A stretch of 64,000 nt of DNA, from positions 1,092,484 to 1,156,483 of the forward strand of contig JARFXO010000001.1 in assembly GCA_029194665.1 (NCBI GenBank), read 5' to 3'. The notes beneath the pieces were generated by a model. The model had not been told where the DNA came from. It made no database searches and saw nothing but the letters and a program-made list of their open reading frames with translations. This document shows, piece by piece, positions 36,301 to 45,613 of the stretch (position 1 is the stretch's first letter; each line of letters begins with the position of its first letter). This DNA is from Nitrospira sp. Its GTDB lineage: Bacteria > Nitrospirota > Nitrospiria > Nitrospirales > Nitrospiraceae. The translations under genes were made by a program, and so were the position numbers.

Positions 36301-36316
36301 GCAAGCGTCGTGCCTT
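36301..36316 (-). promoter_or_regulatory. Sigma-54 (-24/-12) promoter for the multicopper oxidase cluster
   Basis: Read on the minus strand the sequence is AAGGCACGACGCTTGC: GG and GC separated by exactly ten bases, close to the consensus TGGCAC-N5-TTGC. It points toward the multicopper oxidase, about 300 bases away. Two sigma-54 activators are encoded within 8 kb. The match is strong; function is inferred. Confidence 0.55.
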
Positions 36317-36624
36317 TCCACGGCAACAGGTCGCTCTGCCTCGATTCTTTTCGTTGTAACGCGGAGTTACAGAATGTTCGACTGTGGAGAAGGAATTATT
36401 TCAATTTGAGGAATTCTTCTACGGAATGAGACAACAACGGGAATTTCAATGTGTCTATGGAAAGAAATCAAAGCGTTATGCTGTCCAAGATCTTGGACGG
36501 TGTCTATCGGCAAAATGGGGCATGACGGGGCAAGATCGAAGCGTTAATAAGTTTGTGCAAGCGCGTCCGTCGGCTACTTTTCATGTTCGTGGCAGTGATT
36601 GTTTCTGTCGCGTCGGCAGCACGC

Positions 36625-36646
36625 ATGGGGACGAGTTCGTCCCCAT
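36625..36646. promoter_or_regulatory. 22-bp palindrome (possible operator or activator site)
   Basis: ATGGGGACGA-GT-TCGTCCCCAT is a perfect inverted repeat with a two-base centre. It lies about 310 bases upstream of the sigma-54-like -24/-12 element, a usual distance for an enhancer-type activator site. Confidence 0.35.
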
Positions 36647-36778
36647 GATGCACGCCGCCTATCAGGGCAGGAAAAAGTATCATGTATCGGCCTACGGTCG
36701 TCACTACGCTATTGCAACGGCTATAGAACGACGATTGCCCTTCAGCATCCCTGAGGCCGTCTTGTGATTACAGTATCC

Positions 36779-37285
36779 TTAAAACCCAACGGCCGCATAG
36801 ATACCGGCCGTCCAGAAATTGTTCACCGTGTTGGTTTGACCGGAGGCCAGGTGGAATCGGCTGTCGAGACCCAGCCACAACTCTTACCACACGCGAAACT
36901 CAGCACCCCCGCCGAACTGAACCCCGATATCCAAATAATTGATCTGACTCGATGTCGGGCTGATGACGTGGAAATCCAACCCGGCTGGAATAATCCAGGG
37001 CTGGAGATCGGTTCCCTGCCTGAACTTCACCTTGGGAGACACACTGGCGGTGAGCATGGTCATCTGCACCTTAGCTGGCCCCTCCAAATTAGCCAAACCC
37101 TCGGCGGCGCTGGAACTCCACCGCTTGAATTCCAATCCGATCTCGCCGACGAGCGCGACGCCCTCCGCCATGCCCCACAGATCTCTGGTGACCATAAGAT
37201 CCGTTCCATCGCCCTCTTGGTGCATGGCGTCGCCACACAAACACACCATGCCGGACAAACCCGCCTCACCATCACCAGCCTGCAC
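36779..37285 (-). pseudogene. Outer-membrane beta-barrel protein, interrupted fragment
   Basis: The minus-strand frame from 37285 reads strands such as VSPKVKFRQGTDLQPWIIPAG and YLDIGVQFGGGAEFRVW, then meets TAA at 36884-36886. The same frame continues with ELWLGLDSRFHLASG...NNFWTAGIYAAVGF and stops at 36779. The final Phe and alternating pattern are typical of a barrel C-terminus. The upstream part before 37285 does not align cleanly, so the N-terminus and signal peptide are lost or out of frame. A nonsense mutation plus 5' loss is the simplest reading. Confidence 0.6.
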
Positions 37286-37489
37286 GCCAAGCAGTCAGCC
37301 ATCCAAGCCGTGCTCACCAGCTTGGCGGGCTTTCTGCAAACCCGCAAAGCCACTGTGGAGCAGTGGACTGAGGCCGATCGTCAGCAGGCCCTCCGGCTTT
37401 GCCGACCTCAGAAGCTGCGCCGACCCGACACGTGGACTGCCGTTTGTAGGTTCATAGACGTAATGAGCCCCCAACCGTCGACTGACTGC

Positions 37490-38044
37490 TCACACCTTCA
37501 CCTTTGTAAGGTGCAGGTTCGGACACCAGTCCACTTCCGCGTGGCGTGCCAGTTCCATGAGCTGAATCGGAACCGGACTGGCTGGTCGATCGTGCGATAC
37601 TCCTACACATCTCGAACAAATAAACTGACAGTGAGACAGACAGGATCGATCAGGACAACCTCCGTCAGCACCTACTTTGGCCGACTGCTGAAGACAATAG
37701 GCGACCGCATTCGGCGCGCCGAGACTTTCCTGATAGCATCGGAGGGCGATGTAGAAGTTGATCCGGCTCGCGACGGGTCTATCTTCGAGCAGAATCTTAA
37801 CGTGATGCAGGTCCCAGGCTTCCTCGAGCAATCGAGCAACGGTCTCGGCCGACTTTGGAAAATCATCGAAGAGGGCAACGTACAGCGCGCCTTCTTCATC
37901 AGCCTCTACGTCGTAGGTCGGCGCCATTCGGACCAGCCCGAGCAAAGCCGGAGCTTCGACCACCTGAGCCTCAGGAATGGCGATTGAGAGACGCACCGCC
38001 GGCTCCCGCGAGGAATTGTAATGTGGGATGATCCGACATCGCAT
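37490..38044 (-). CDS. Cys-rich protein of unknown function (putative metal-cluster site)
   Basis: This 184-residue protein has an acidic N-terminal domain with hydrophobic helices (VRLSIAIPEAQVVEAPALLG, DFPKSAETVARLLEEAWDLH) and a cysteine group near the C-terminus: GGCPDRSCLSHCQFICSRC (five Cys in 17 residues), followed by a last Cys in WCPNLHL. Such spacing could bind zinc or an iron-sulfur cluster. The start ATG 38044 lacks a strong ribosome site, and an overlapping frame (37971-38204) occurs upstream, so the true start is uncertain. No family is named with confidence. Confidence 0.6.
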   Translation of the reverse strand: MRCRIIPHYNSSREPAVRLSIAIPEAQVVEAPALLGLVRMAPTYDVEADEEGALYVALFDDFPKSAETVARLLEEAWDLHHVKILLEDRPVASRINFYIALRCYQESLGAPNAVAYCLQQSAKVGADGGCPDRSCLSHCQFICSRCVGVSHDRPASPVPIQLMELARHAEVDWCPNLHLTKVKV

Positions 38045-38563
38045 CGGACCCCGATGTCATAGAGCCGCCGATCGATGCCCGCTCCGCCCTAGCCCGGTGT
38101 ATCAAGGCGTCCGGCCCGAGGCAGGCGAAGGCGTCCTTCAGGTTCGAGAATGCGCGCTGAAACGGCCCCATTTTCTGATCGGTCACATATTGCAACGTGA
38201 GCACGATCCGTTCTTATCGAGGCCCGCGGGATTTGTCAGGCAGTGACGGTGAAACTTCCTCATGCCAAGCCCTGAGCCATTTGCAGAGGGTAAATCTGTT
38301 TCTCAGTCAAACAGCTCAACGACTGCTGTGTGAGATGAGCAAGGTTCGTGCGCGGGAATCAAGATCGAGCATTGGCATTGAGTGAAGCGGCAATCCTGAA
38401 CATCTTCATCCGGTCAGGATCGTTTCTGCGGGCCAGAAAATCTAAGCATCTGGACAGTTCCGACATACAGGAGGGCCCTTGTTCAAGATTCCAATGGGTT
38501 GGACTATCTAGAGTCCTGGACAGTTACGACCGGGGAAAGAGGCGGAAAGGGGCAGACAAACGG
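38045..38563. other. Intergenic gap
   Basis: About 520 bases with no convincing gene. A 77-codon minus-strand frame at 37971-38204 overlaps the Cys-rich gene; it may be an upstream extension after a frameshift, but this is not supported. Confidence 0.35.
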
Positions 38564-39973
38564 CTATTCGATACTATAGGCACGGAGTTTGTTGTAGAGA
38601 CTCGCTCGGCTGATTTTCAGCAACTTGGCTGCTTTCAATCGGTTTCCTGCAGTTTTTTGCAACGCGTCCACGATCCGAGAGCGCTCGGTCTGAGCCACAG
38701 CCCCGCGTGACGCGGACCGTAAACTTTCGCGTTCAGGAACGACGCCCCCTGAAACCAAGTCATCGCACACAAGCCATGGCCCGGCGGTCGTTACCACAGC
38801 CCGTTCGATGTAATGTTGCAATTGTCGGACATTGCCGGGCCAAGGAGCGTCACGCATAGCCCGCATCGTTTTTTCCGCAACCTGCCGCACCGCTTGGTGG
38901 TGTCGAGCGCAGGAAGCGGCGACGAAGTGCTGGACTAACAGCGGGATGTCTTCCCGCCTCTCCCGAAGCGCCGGCAAAGAAAGCGGCAGCACGGCCAGTC
39001 GATAGTAAAGATCCTGCCGAAACGTCTTGGCCACCACCAGTTCAGCCAGATCCTTGTTCGAGGCAGAGATGACACGTGCGTGAATCTTGATTGTTCGCGT
39101 TCCGCCGACCGGTTTGATCTCGCCCTCTTGCAGAACACGGAGCAGCTTCGCCTGAAAGGTCGGCGTGGTATCGGCGATCTCATCAAGAAAGATTGTTCCT
39201 CTTTCAGCCTCCTCGAACAGGCCGCGCTTGTTTGCCACCGCCCCGGTGAAGGCTCCTTTGACATGCCCAAACAGTTCGCTTTCGAGCAACGTCTCGGGCA
39301 ACGAACCGCAATCAATCACGACAAATGGTCGATCCCTCCGGTTGCTGAGCCCATGAATCGTTTTCGCCAGGAGTTCTTTTCCCGTTCCGCTCTCCCCTTG
39401 AACGAGAACGGCCGCCGAACTGTCCGCCACCAGGCTGGTCATGTCGAAAAGCTGCTGCATGGCCGGACTCCGGCCGATCAGGCCACCCAGCGATTCTCGC
39501 ACGGCAGAGGGGGGGTGTTCCGTTTCCGCAGGCATCACCTCTCGCGTCGTCGGAGCCGGCTCCTTCTTAAACAGCACCAGCATGGAGCCGACCTCGCCTC
39601 GACTCGAAGCTAAGGGAAACGCCTGCCTCATCCCGCAGGCCGTGCCGTCTCCTCCACTCGAACAGGACACGCACTCCACCCCAGGCGCCTCAAACACCTT
39701 TATGGCCGGACAAGTCCCGCAAGGGTCCGTCCGGTGCGCAAACGCTTCGTAGCACTTGGCGTGAGACCGGTTACTTTTTGCAGCTTGGTCCGCTGACCAC
39801 GCCGCGTCGTTCGCGTACACGACGTTGAACGATCGGTCCATGACCGCCACACGATCGGACAGTCCCTGTGCTAATTGCTTAATCGCTTCGACTCGTGCGG
39901 TAATGACGGGATCGACCGACAAAGGTTCTGCGGGGATTTGTGCATCGGACACGATGAGCTCGCTCCCCAACAT
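38564..39973 (-). CDS. Sigma-54-dependent transcriptional activator with Cys-rich PAS domain
   Basis: This is a 469-residue bEBP. A PAS-type sensor domain (about 35-145) contains [18 protein letters not shown] and further Cys ([14 protein letters not shown]), a spacing found in redox- or metal-sensing PAS domains. The AAA+ domain follows (about 165-385), with Walker A GESGTGKE, the sigma-54 contact GAFTGA ([11 protein letters not shown]), Walker B IFLDEI and the arginine region RREDIP. The Fis-type helix-turn-helix is at the end ([20 protein letters not shown]). It lies about 100 bases downstream of a lone receiver. Likely targets include the nearby sigma-54 promoter at 36301. Confidence 0.9.
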   Translation of the reverse strand: MLGSELIVSDAQIPAEPLSVDPVITARVEAIKQLAQGLSDRVAVMDRSFNVVYANDAAWSADQAAKSNRSHAKCYEAFAHRTDPCGTCPAIKVFEAPGVECVSCSSGGDGTACGMRQAFPLASSRGEVGSMLVLFKKEPAPTTREVMPAETEHPPSAVRESLGGLIGRSPAMQQLFDMTSLVADSSAAVLVQGESGTGKELLAKTIHGLSNRRDRPFVVIDCGSLPETLLESELFGHVKGAFTGAVANKRGLFEEAERGTIFLDEIADTTPTFQAKLLRVLQEGEIKPVGGTRTIKIHARVISASNKDLAELVVAKTFRQDLYYRLAVLPLSLPALRERREDIPLLVQHFVAASCARHHQAVRQVAEKTMRAMRDAPWPGNVRQLQHYIERAVVTTAGPWLVCDDLVSGGVVPERESLRSASRGAVAQTERSRIVDALQKTAGNRLKAAKLLKISRASLYNKLRAYSIE

Positions 39974-40073
39974 GAAGAGCTTACGGAAGGTGGTTGATGG
40001 TCTATGCCATGAAAACGAAGGTCACGGCCGAAACCATCGGCGTTTCTTCATTTCCGCCATACGTCATATGCCA

Positions 40074-40472
40074 TCAACTCTCAGCTCCCTGCTTGTGGTC
40101 GAGCAATTGTTGCACACAGTTCTTGAGGTCTGCAATGCGGACCGGCTTGTCGAAGTAGGCGCTCGCACCAGCTTTCACTACCTGCGCTTTCAGGGTCGCG
40201 TCGCCGAACGCGGTGATGACGACAATGGGACACTTGGGCGCTACTGTCCGGAGCCGGCTGATGTAGTCATCTCCTCCCGCCGGCATGCGCAGGTCGGTAA
40301 GGATCAGATCCGGTTCGGATTGCAGGACCGCCACAAATGCTTCGTCTCCATTCCTCGCTTCGCGCAGCTGGTACCCCATTCCGCAAAATTCATCGCACAG
40401 CAAGTTGCGCATCTCTCGGTCGTCCTCGACGATCAGGACCCTGGCTGTTGTTCTGTTTTCCACCAACGCCAT
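40074..40472 (-). CDS. Single-domain response regulator
   Basis: This 132-residue protein is one receiver domain: acidic pair in VEDDRE (D17-D18), acceptor D60 in ILTDLRMP, Thr near 87 in VITAFGD, Lys near 109 in FDKPVR. No output domain is present. It lies between the kinase gene at 40672 and the sigma-54 activator at 38564, in the same direction, so it may pass the kinase's phosphoryl signal on. Confidence 0.85.
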   Translation of the reverse strand: MALVENRTTARVLIVEDDREMRNLLCDEFCGMGYQLREARNGDEAFVAVLQSEPDLILTDLRMPAGGDDYISRLRTVAPKCPIVVITAFGDATLKAQVVKAGASAYFDKPVRIADLKNCVQQLLDHKQGAES

Positions 40473-40671
40473 CCTCTTTCCCCTCCCTTACGCGACTCCA
40501 TCAGCATACATATTATGAGGCTTCAAGCAAAGAAGATGCCGATTAGCGGGCACCCAAGATGCCCATGAATTCAAGATATTCTGATGATGGCGAATTTGGA
40601 CAAACCTACAGTGGTGATAAACACCACGATCGGAAAGAGGCTGGCCGGTGCAAGATGCTACAGTGCTCTGA

Positions 40672-42186
40672 CTATTGGCTCATCGGCAGCAGGACGGTAA
40701 AGAGGGTTCCGCTCCTTTCCTTGCTCTCTACAGCAATGGAACCTTGGTGTTCTTCAATGATCCCTTTCACCACGGTCAACCCCAGGCCGGTTCCTTTCCC
40801 GAACTCCTTCGTGGTAAAGAAGGGATCGTAGATCCTCCTGATGACCTCCGACGGAATTCCGTGACCGGTATCAGCGATCGTGAGTTTCACCATCGCTTGC
40901 TCCGGCTCCAAACCGACTCGAAGCGTGCCTCCTTCCGGCATCGCATGGAGGGCGTTCATGATGAGGTTGATCAGGACTTGGCTTATCTGGTCCGCGTCGG
41001 CCAACACCATGGGGCAAGGGTCGACCATTTCCATGTCGACCCGAATCTGATTCGTTGCGAGACGCTCCTGAAACATCTCGATGCTGTCCTCGATCACTTT
41101 TTTGAGGTCAAGCGGAACGCGCAGCGGAGCTTTGCGACGAGCAAACGAGAGCAGTTGATTCATCACCCGCGTAATCCGCTCAACCTGCGTGATGATCGTC
41201 TGAAGGCCTCTTTTGATCGGCTCCTCCGTCACACGATCCATCAGATATTCAGCTCGACCAAGAATCACGTTCATCGGCGTCCCGATTTCGTGCGCCATGC
41301 CGGACGCCAGCGTCCCAAGTTCAGCGACCCGCTCAGTCCTCCGCAATTGTTCTTGAAGCCGTTTCCTCTCGCTGACATCTCGGAGCATGATCAAAATTGC
41401 CGGTCCCTCTTCGTCGACAAATCGAGCTCCACTGACTTCTACATGCGCAGTCCTTCCGTCGAGCGTTTCGATTTTCTCCTCAAGGATGAGCCCTTGTGCC
41501 CCTTCTTCAAACAGTTCGTCGATCCGCTGTCGAACGATGTCATGGTCATCGGCATGGAACAGGTCCATGGGCGACTTATCGAGGATCTCCTCTGCCTTCA
41601 CTGCCCCGAACAACTTGATCGCCTGGTCATTAGCAAAGATGATCCGGTTGCCCCGATTCACGAGGATCGCATAGGGTGAGATGGCAATCAGACGCCGGTA
41701 ACGTTCTTCGCTTTGGCGCAGCAAGCGTTCAGCACGCCTACGTTCGGTGATGTCTCGGAGAATGACGGTATAGTATGTTTGTCCCTCTACGACGATATGC
41801 GAAATAGCGGCCTCAATCGGAAACTCTTCACCATCGGCTCGCAGCCCCGACACGGAGCCTAAGCGACCCATTTTCCGACTCGTGACACCGGAGTGCCCGA
41901 AATCCTGAACTTGGTGATGGTGTGCTTCGCGGAAGCTGGCGGGCAAGAATCGATCGAGCGGCTTGCCGATGGCATCCTCGATAGAACAACCGAACATCCG
42001 TTCGGCAGCTCGGTTGAACAACACCACTCGTTGGTCCTCATTGACGGTGATAATCGCGTCCATCGCAGATTCAACGATGCCTTCCAGCCTAAGTTGGCTG
42101 ACGAGGAGCTGTTGCTCCGCCTTTTGACGGTCGCCTCTAGCGTCACCTGTATCTGAGGTCGATTGCGCCTCGTGTCTCCCCATCAC
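40672..42186 (-). CDS. PAS-PAS sensor histidine kinase
   Basis: This is a 504-residue soluble kinase. A first PAS spans about 30-150 (SAMDAIITVNEDQRVVLFNR, ends VILRDITERRR), a second about 160-280 (ISPYAILVNRGNRIIFANDQ, ends IMLRDVSERKR), followed by HisKA with the H box MAHEIGTPMNVIL near 298 and HATPase (NLIMNALHA, DTGHGIP, GTGLGLTV). The fold and ending (FFTTKEFGKGTGLGL) are of the NtrB/HupT kind that pairs with NtrC-type regulators. Its partner is probably the NtrC-type gene transcribed just upstream (gap 155 bases). Confidence 0.9.
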   Translation of the reverse strand: MMGRHEAQSTSDTGDARGDRQKAEQQLLVSQLRLEGIVESAMDAIITVNEDQRVVLFNRAAERMFGCSIEDAIGKPLDRFLPASFREAHHHQVQDFGHSGVTSRKMGRLGSVSGLRADGEEFPIEAAISHIVVEGQTYYTVILRDITERRRAERLLRQSEERYRRLIAISPYAILVNRGNRIIFANDQAIKLFGAVKAEEILDKSPMDLFHADDHDIVRQRIDELFEEGAQGLILEEKIETLDGRTAHVEVSGARFVDEEGPAILIMLRDVSERKRLQEQLRRTERVAELGTLASGMAHEIGTPMNVILGRAEYLMDRVTEEPIKRGLQTIITQVERITRVMNQLLSFARRKAPLRVPLDLKKVIEDSIEMFQERLATNQIRVDMEMVDPCPMVLADADQISQVLINLIMNALHAMPEGGTLRVGLEPEQAMVKLTIADTGHGIPSEVIRRIYDPFFTTKEFGKGTGLGLTVVKGIIEEHQGSIAVESKERSGTLFTVLLPMSQ

Positions 42187-42341
42187 GGGTTCCTCAATAG
42201 CAGGCTACGGTCATCCTGTGATTGCCTGTGCTTCGGCAGGCTTGTCTCGCGCCATGCGTACTCGTCCAGCGCATGGTGCGTTCGGCGTCACCGGTCACTG
42301 TTGTTGTGCGATCTCGCTTTTCCATGACCGAAAGACGCGCG

Positions 42342-43721
42342 TCATTCCTCCGGATGAGGCTTGCCCTCGATTTCGGCGAGTTTACGATACAGGGTCTTGC
42401 GGTCGATGCCAAGGGCGTGAGCGGCCTGATATTTATTCCCCCCGGTCTTTTCGAGAATCTTCTTAATGTACTCTTTCTCGAGCTCATGCAACGGCAGAGT
42501 TTGCTCGGATGCTTCGTCCAGTACACGCCGGTCGCCACGGGCTCCTTGCACCGCCGAGGGCAGATCATCCGGAGAAATCTTCTCCCCCCGGCTGAGCGTC
42601 ACAGCCCGTTCGACGACATTCTCCAGTTCTCGCACGTTACCGGGCCAGGTATAGTCCATCAACATCGCGAGGGCGGCCTCACTGACACCCTTGACCTCCT
42701 TTCCTCGCGCCTCTCCGCACTTCTTGAGAAAGGCCTCTACCAGGAGCGGAATATCCTCACGTCGCTCCCGGAGCGGCGGCAACTTCAGCTCGATCACATT
42801 GAGTCGATAATAGAGGTCCTCGCGGAATCGCTTGGTCCTCACTTCTTCACTGAGGTTCAGGTTGGTGGCCGCGATGATGCGCACATCCACCGAGATGGGC
42901 TTGGTCGCACCCACCCGTCGGATTTCTTTTTCCTGAATCGCACGAAGAATTTTCGCCTGAAGCATGAGCGGGAGCTCACTGATCTCATCCAGAAACAACG
43001 TGCCTTTCTGTGCTTCTTCGAACAATCCCCGCTTGTCCATCTTCGCGTCGGTAAAGGCGCCTCTCATATGCCCGAACAGCTCGCTTTCCAGGAGCTGCTC
43101 CGGAATCGCCGCACAGTTAACCGGGATAAAGGGAGCATCCTTTCTGTCACTATTGTAGTGGATCGCTTTGGCGACCAGTTCTTTCCCGGTGCCGCTTTCT
43201 CCTGTGATGAGCACGTTGGTCGGACTATCGGCCACGCGCCGGATTAAATCGAACACCGCCTGGATCGCCTTGCTCTTCCCCAGGATATGGTGGAAGCTGT
43301 ATTCCTTTCGGACTTCTCTCCTGAGCCGGCTGACTTCCCGCCGTAAGGCCGCTTCCCTCATCACCCGTTCGACGACCCGGATTAGTTCGTCTTTCTTGAT
43401 CGGCTTGGTAAGGTAGTCGCTCGCCCCGTGTTTCATGGCTTCGACCGCTGTTTCCACCGACCCAAACGCGGTCATGAGGATCACGTTGATATCGGGATGG
43501 TCTCGTTTGATATGAGTCAGCAACTCAAGTCCTTGCATGCCTTTCATGCGAAGATCCGTAAGGACGACTGCATGGTCTGTTTCGGTCAATCGTTTCAGAG
43601 CTTCATCACCGCTTCCGGCCATCGTGACCTGATGACCTCGGTCTTTCAGCATGTCCTGGGCCAATTCCCGCATGTCGGCGTCGTCATCGACGACGAGGAT
43701 CGCGCGCCATTCTTCAGTCAT
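42342..43721 (-). CDS. NtrC-family response regulator with GAFTDA variant
   Basis: This 459-residue regulator has a receiver (acidic pair D12-D13, acceptor D56 in VVLTDLRMK), an AAA+ domain with GESGTGKE and FLDEI, and a Fis-type helix-turn-helix (GGNKYQAAHALGIDRKTLY). The sigma-54 contact loop reads GHMRGAFTDA rather than GAFTGA. A change of the second Gly to Asp is seen in some regulators and can alter sigma-54 interaction, so it may be an activator with different properties. It probably forms a pair with the kinase downstream at 40672. Confidence 0.9.
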   Translation of the reverse strand: MTEEWRAILVVDDDADMRELAQDMLKDRGHQVTMAGSGDEALKRLTETDHAVVLTDLRMKGMQGLELLTHIKRDHPDINVILMTAFGSVETAVEAMKHGASDYLTKPIKKDELIRVVERVMREAALRREVSRLRREVRKEYSFHHILGKSKAIQAVFDLIRRVADSPTNVLITGESGTGKELVAKAIHYNSDRKDAPFIPVNCAAIPEQLLESELFGHMRGAFTDAKMDKRGLFEEAQKGTLFLDEISELPLMLQAKILRAIQEKEIRRVGATKPISVDVRIIAATNLNLSEEVRTKRFREDLYYRLNVIELKLPPLRERREDIPLLVEAFLKKCGEARGKEVKGVSEAALAMLMDYTWPGNVRELENVVERAVTLSRGEKISPDDLPSAVQGARGDRRVLDEASEQTLPLHELEKEYIKKILEKTGGNKYQAAHALGIDRKTLYRKLAEIEGKPHPEE

Positions 43722-43995
43722 GCAGCACCTATGAACCCTGAAAGAGGATAAGTGTGTCTTGAAGTGAGCTTTGGCTTATTGTCCCAGATTGCCACGGCCC
43801 GCCTCGTAGGTTGACGAATTATGCCCCATCTGAGGTCAGTTCGGCATCCTTACACCGAACGCAGGCAAGGGTAGCGCCAGAAAAAGTGGAAGTCCCAAAT
43901 ACCGGAAGTACTGAACCGGCAGCCGGATAAAAGAGTCGAGTTGCTGAAGCCGCTAAATGGCTTATTCCTTGCCGACTGAAGTCAATGGCCTCGCC

Positions 43996-45159
43996 CTAGA
44001 CGGAGGATAATGGAAGGGTGAAGCTGAATGAGGATCCATTCCCCGGAATTGATGTCACCCAAATGCCTCCCTCATGGGCTTCAACGATCCATTTGGCTAT
44101 AAAAAGCCCAAGGCCAAGCCCTTGACGGTCGGCCACATTGAGTTGAGAGAACCTTTCGAAAATTCGGGCCTGTTCCTCCGCTGAGATCCCCGGTCCGTTG
44201 TCGGTTACCGAGACTTCAACGAAAGTCTCTCGTTTGCGCACAGACAGATCAATGGCGCCTCCCCTGGGTGTAAACTTCAGTGAATTTCCGATCAGGTTTG
44301 ACAGCACTTGAAGAATTCTATCGTGATCGATGTCGACGAATAGAGGCTCAACCCCTGCCTCAATCCTCATGGAAAGCCCCTGATTTGACGCGAGTGGGGT
44401 GAAGAGTTCACGACATTCTCGTAACAGAGATCGAAGGTCGACCCTTGCAAGGTGGAGCGTCAGTTTGCCCTGTGCCATTCGCTCTACATCAAGCAAATCG
44501 CTTATCATTCGACCCATGGCGTCTGCGCTGTGTTGGATTCGTCCAAGGTGTTCTAGAAGACTACCGGTCTCGCCTTTGGAAAGGCTTTTTCGCATCAAAC
44601 GCGCGCTGATCCCGATAGCGGCGAGGAGGTTCTTTAAATCGTGACTGACTATGGAGAGAAAGTGTTCCCTCGTAATAAGCTCGCTATCCTCGTGGATTCG
44701 CTCATCGAGGAGATGGCTGTCGGTTTGTTGACGTTCATGTTCGAGGAGTGCGCCGACGAGTAATTGCTTTTGAGCGCCTTCCTCTGCGCGAATACGATCC
44801 ACGGCTTGTCGCTCAGCCGCTTGTAATTCGTCGAATCGTTCTCGCTCCTCAGACAAGAGTTCATCATCTATCTGTGACAGGAGAGTATCGGCGCTTGCAC
44901 GGAAGTGTGCTTTGTCGTCGTCCAGGGCCTCACGTTGACTTTCTTTAGCCTGATCAGCGGCATGCCGAATCGAATGGACTTTCTCGCGAGTCTTTTCTTC
45001 GACCGTTTGAAATGGGTGTGTCAAATATTCATCCGTCTTGTCACGTTCCTCCTCTAAACTCCGGTCGGTCTTCTCTCGCAGCTCCTCAGTGGATGTTGTT
45101 CCCGTAAACTCCATGGATCGACGTTTCTCCTCTTGATGCTCGGGCAATGGCGGGATCAT
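43996..45159 (-). CDS. Histidine kinase with long N-terminal coiled coil
   Basis: This is a 387-residue kinase; an alternative start is ATG 45114 (MEFTGTTST). The first 150 residues are almost all charged helix (SLEEERDKTDEYLT, KAHFRASADTLL, ERERFDELQAAER), probably a coiled coil without membrane segment. The kinase core follows: HisKA H box FLSIVSHDLKNLLAAIG near 172, HATPase with NLIGNSLKF, VTDNGPGIS and GLGLGLFIAKW. No regulator lies in the same unit; its promoter region is the 120-base gap before 45283. Signal and partner are unknown. Confidence 0.85.
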   Translation of the reverse strand: MIPPLPEHQEEKRRSMEFTGTTSTEELREKTDRSLEEERDKTDEYLTHPFQTVEEKTREKVHSIRHAADQAKESQREALDDDKAHFRASADTLLSQIDDELLSEERERFDELQAAERQAVDRIRAEEGAQKQLLVGALLEHERQQTDSHLLDERIHEDSELITREHFLSIVSHDLKNLLAAIGISARLMRKSLSKGETGSLLEHLGRIQHSADAMGRMISDLLDVERMAQGKLTLHLARVDLRSLLRECRELFTPLASNQGLSMRIEAGVEPLFVDIDHDRILQVLSNLIGNSLKFTPRGGAIDLSVRKRETFVEVSVTDNGPGISAEEQARIFERFSQLNVADRQGLGLGLFIAKWIVEAHEGGIWVTSIPGNGSSFSFTLPLSSV

Positions 45160-45282
45160 ATCCTTACGAGGAGGTTAGGATGAACTTCAGCCTGCTTGAA
45201 AACACAGCATACTAGGTGCCGTTGTTCCAACATGTCAACAATGCGAATTGCGCCTCTTTCTACTCACCTGTAGACTGAACAC

Positions 45283-45513
45283 ATGGGGTCTCCCCAAACC
45301 TCAACAGATACGTGGTGGCTCCGCGGCGTCATCGCGCGATCAGTCGGCATCGTTGCGGTTGCCCTTGGGTTTGTCCTCGGCATGTACGGGCTCGATCACC
45401 CTGCCTCAGCCTGGCTTCCGACGGCGCTTGGGTTACTCGTGACCGGGATGGTGGCCCAAGGCTATGGCCTATACTGCTCGATCAAACGGATGCGGCAATT
45501 GAACTCCCGATAA
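45283..45513 (+). CDS. Small two-helix membrane protein
   Basis: This 76-residue frame has two membrane helices (about 14-36 and 42-66: GVIARSVGIVAVALGFVLGM and WLPTALGLLVTGMVAQGYGL), then a basic tail. The ribosome site is weak. The hydrophobic pattern and its placement in an otherwise empty stretch argue that it is real. The function is unknown. Confidence 0.55.
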   Translation: MGSPQTSTDTWWLRGVIARSVGIVAVALGFVLGMYGLDHPASAWLPTALGLLVTGMVAQGYGLYCSIKRMRQLNSR

Positions 45514-45613
45514 GGTTTCCCTCGGCTCGCGTGGTCCATGGCTGTAGAGGTTACGAGGAGCCCGACATACATAGATATGGCTTGCCTAGGTATTATTGAA
45601 AGGAGGCACAGAG

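Larger units (their letters stand above)
36047..36763. other. Long regulatory gap upstream of the multicopper oxidase
   Basis: No convincing gene is seen. A plus-strand frame at 36384-36767 lacks family-like sequence. The gap holds a 7-bp inverted repeat (TTCCTTC-TTAC-GAAGGAA at 36223-36240), a sigma-54 promoter on the minus strand at 36301-36316, and a 22-bp palindrome at 36625-36646. Confidence 0.5.

Noticed and set aside
36384-36767. 127-residue plus-strand frame
   Set aside because: No ribosome site, no domain, and it crosses the 22-bp palindrome.
36764-37987. 407-residue plus-strand frame
   Set aside because: It runs over the minus-strand barrel relic and the Cys-rich gene, both of which look like real proteins; its own sequence matches no fold.
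37971-38204. 77-residue minus-strand frame overlapping the Cys-rich gene start
   Set aside because: It could be an N-terminal extension after a frameshift, but there is no independent support.
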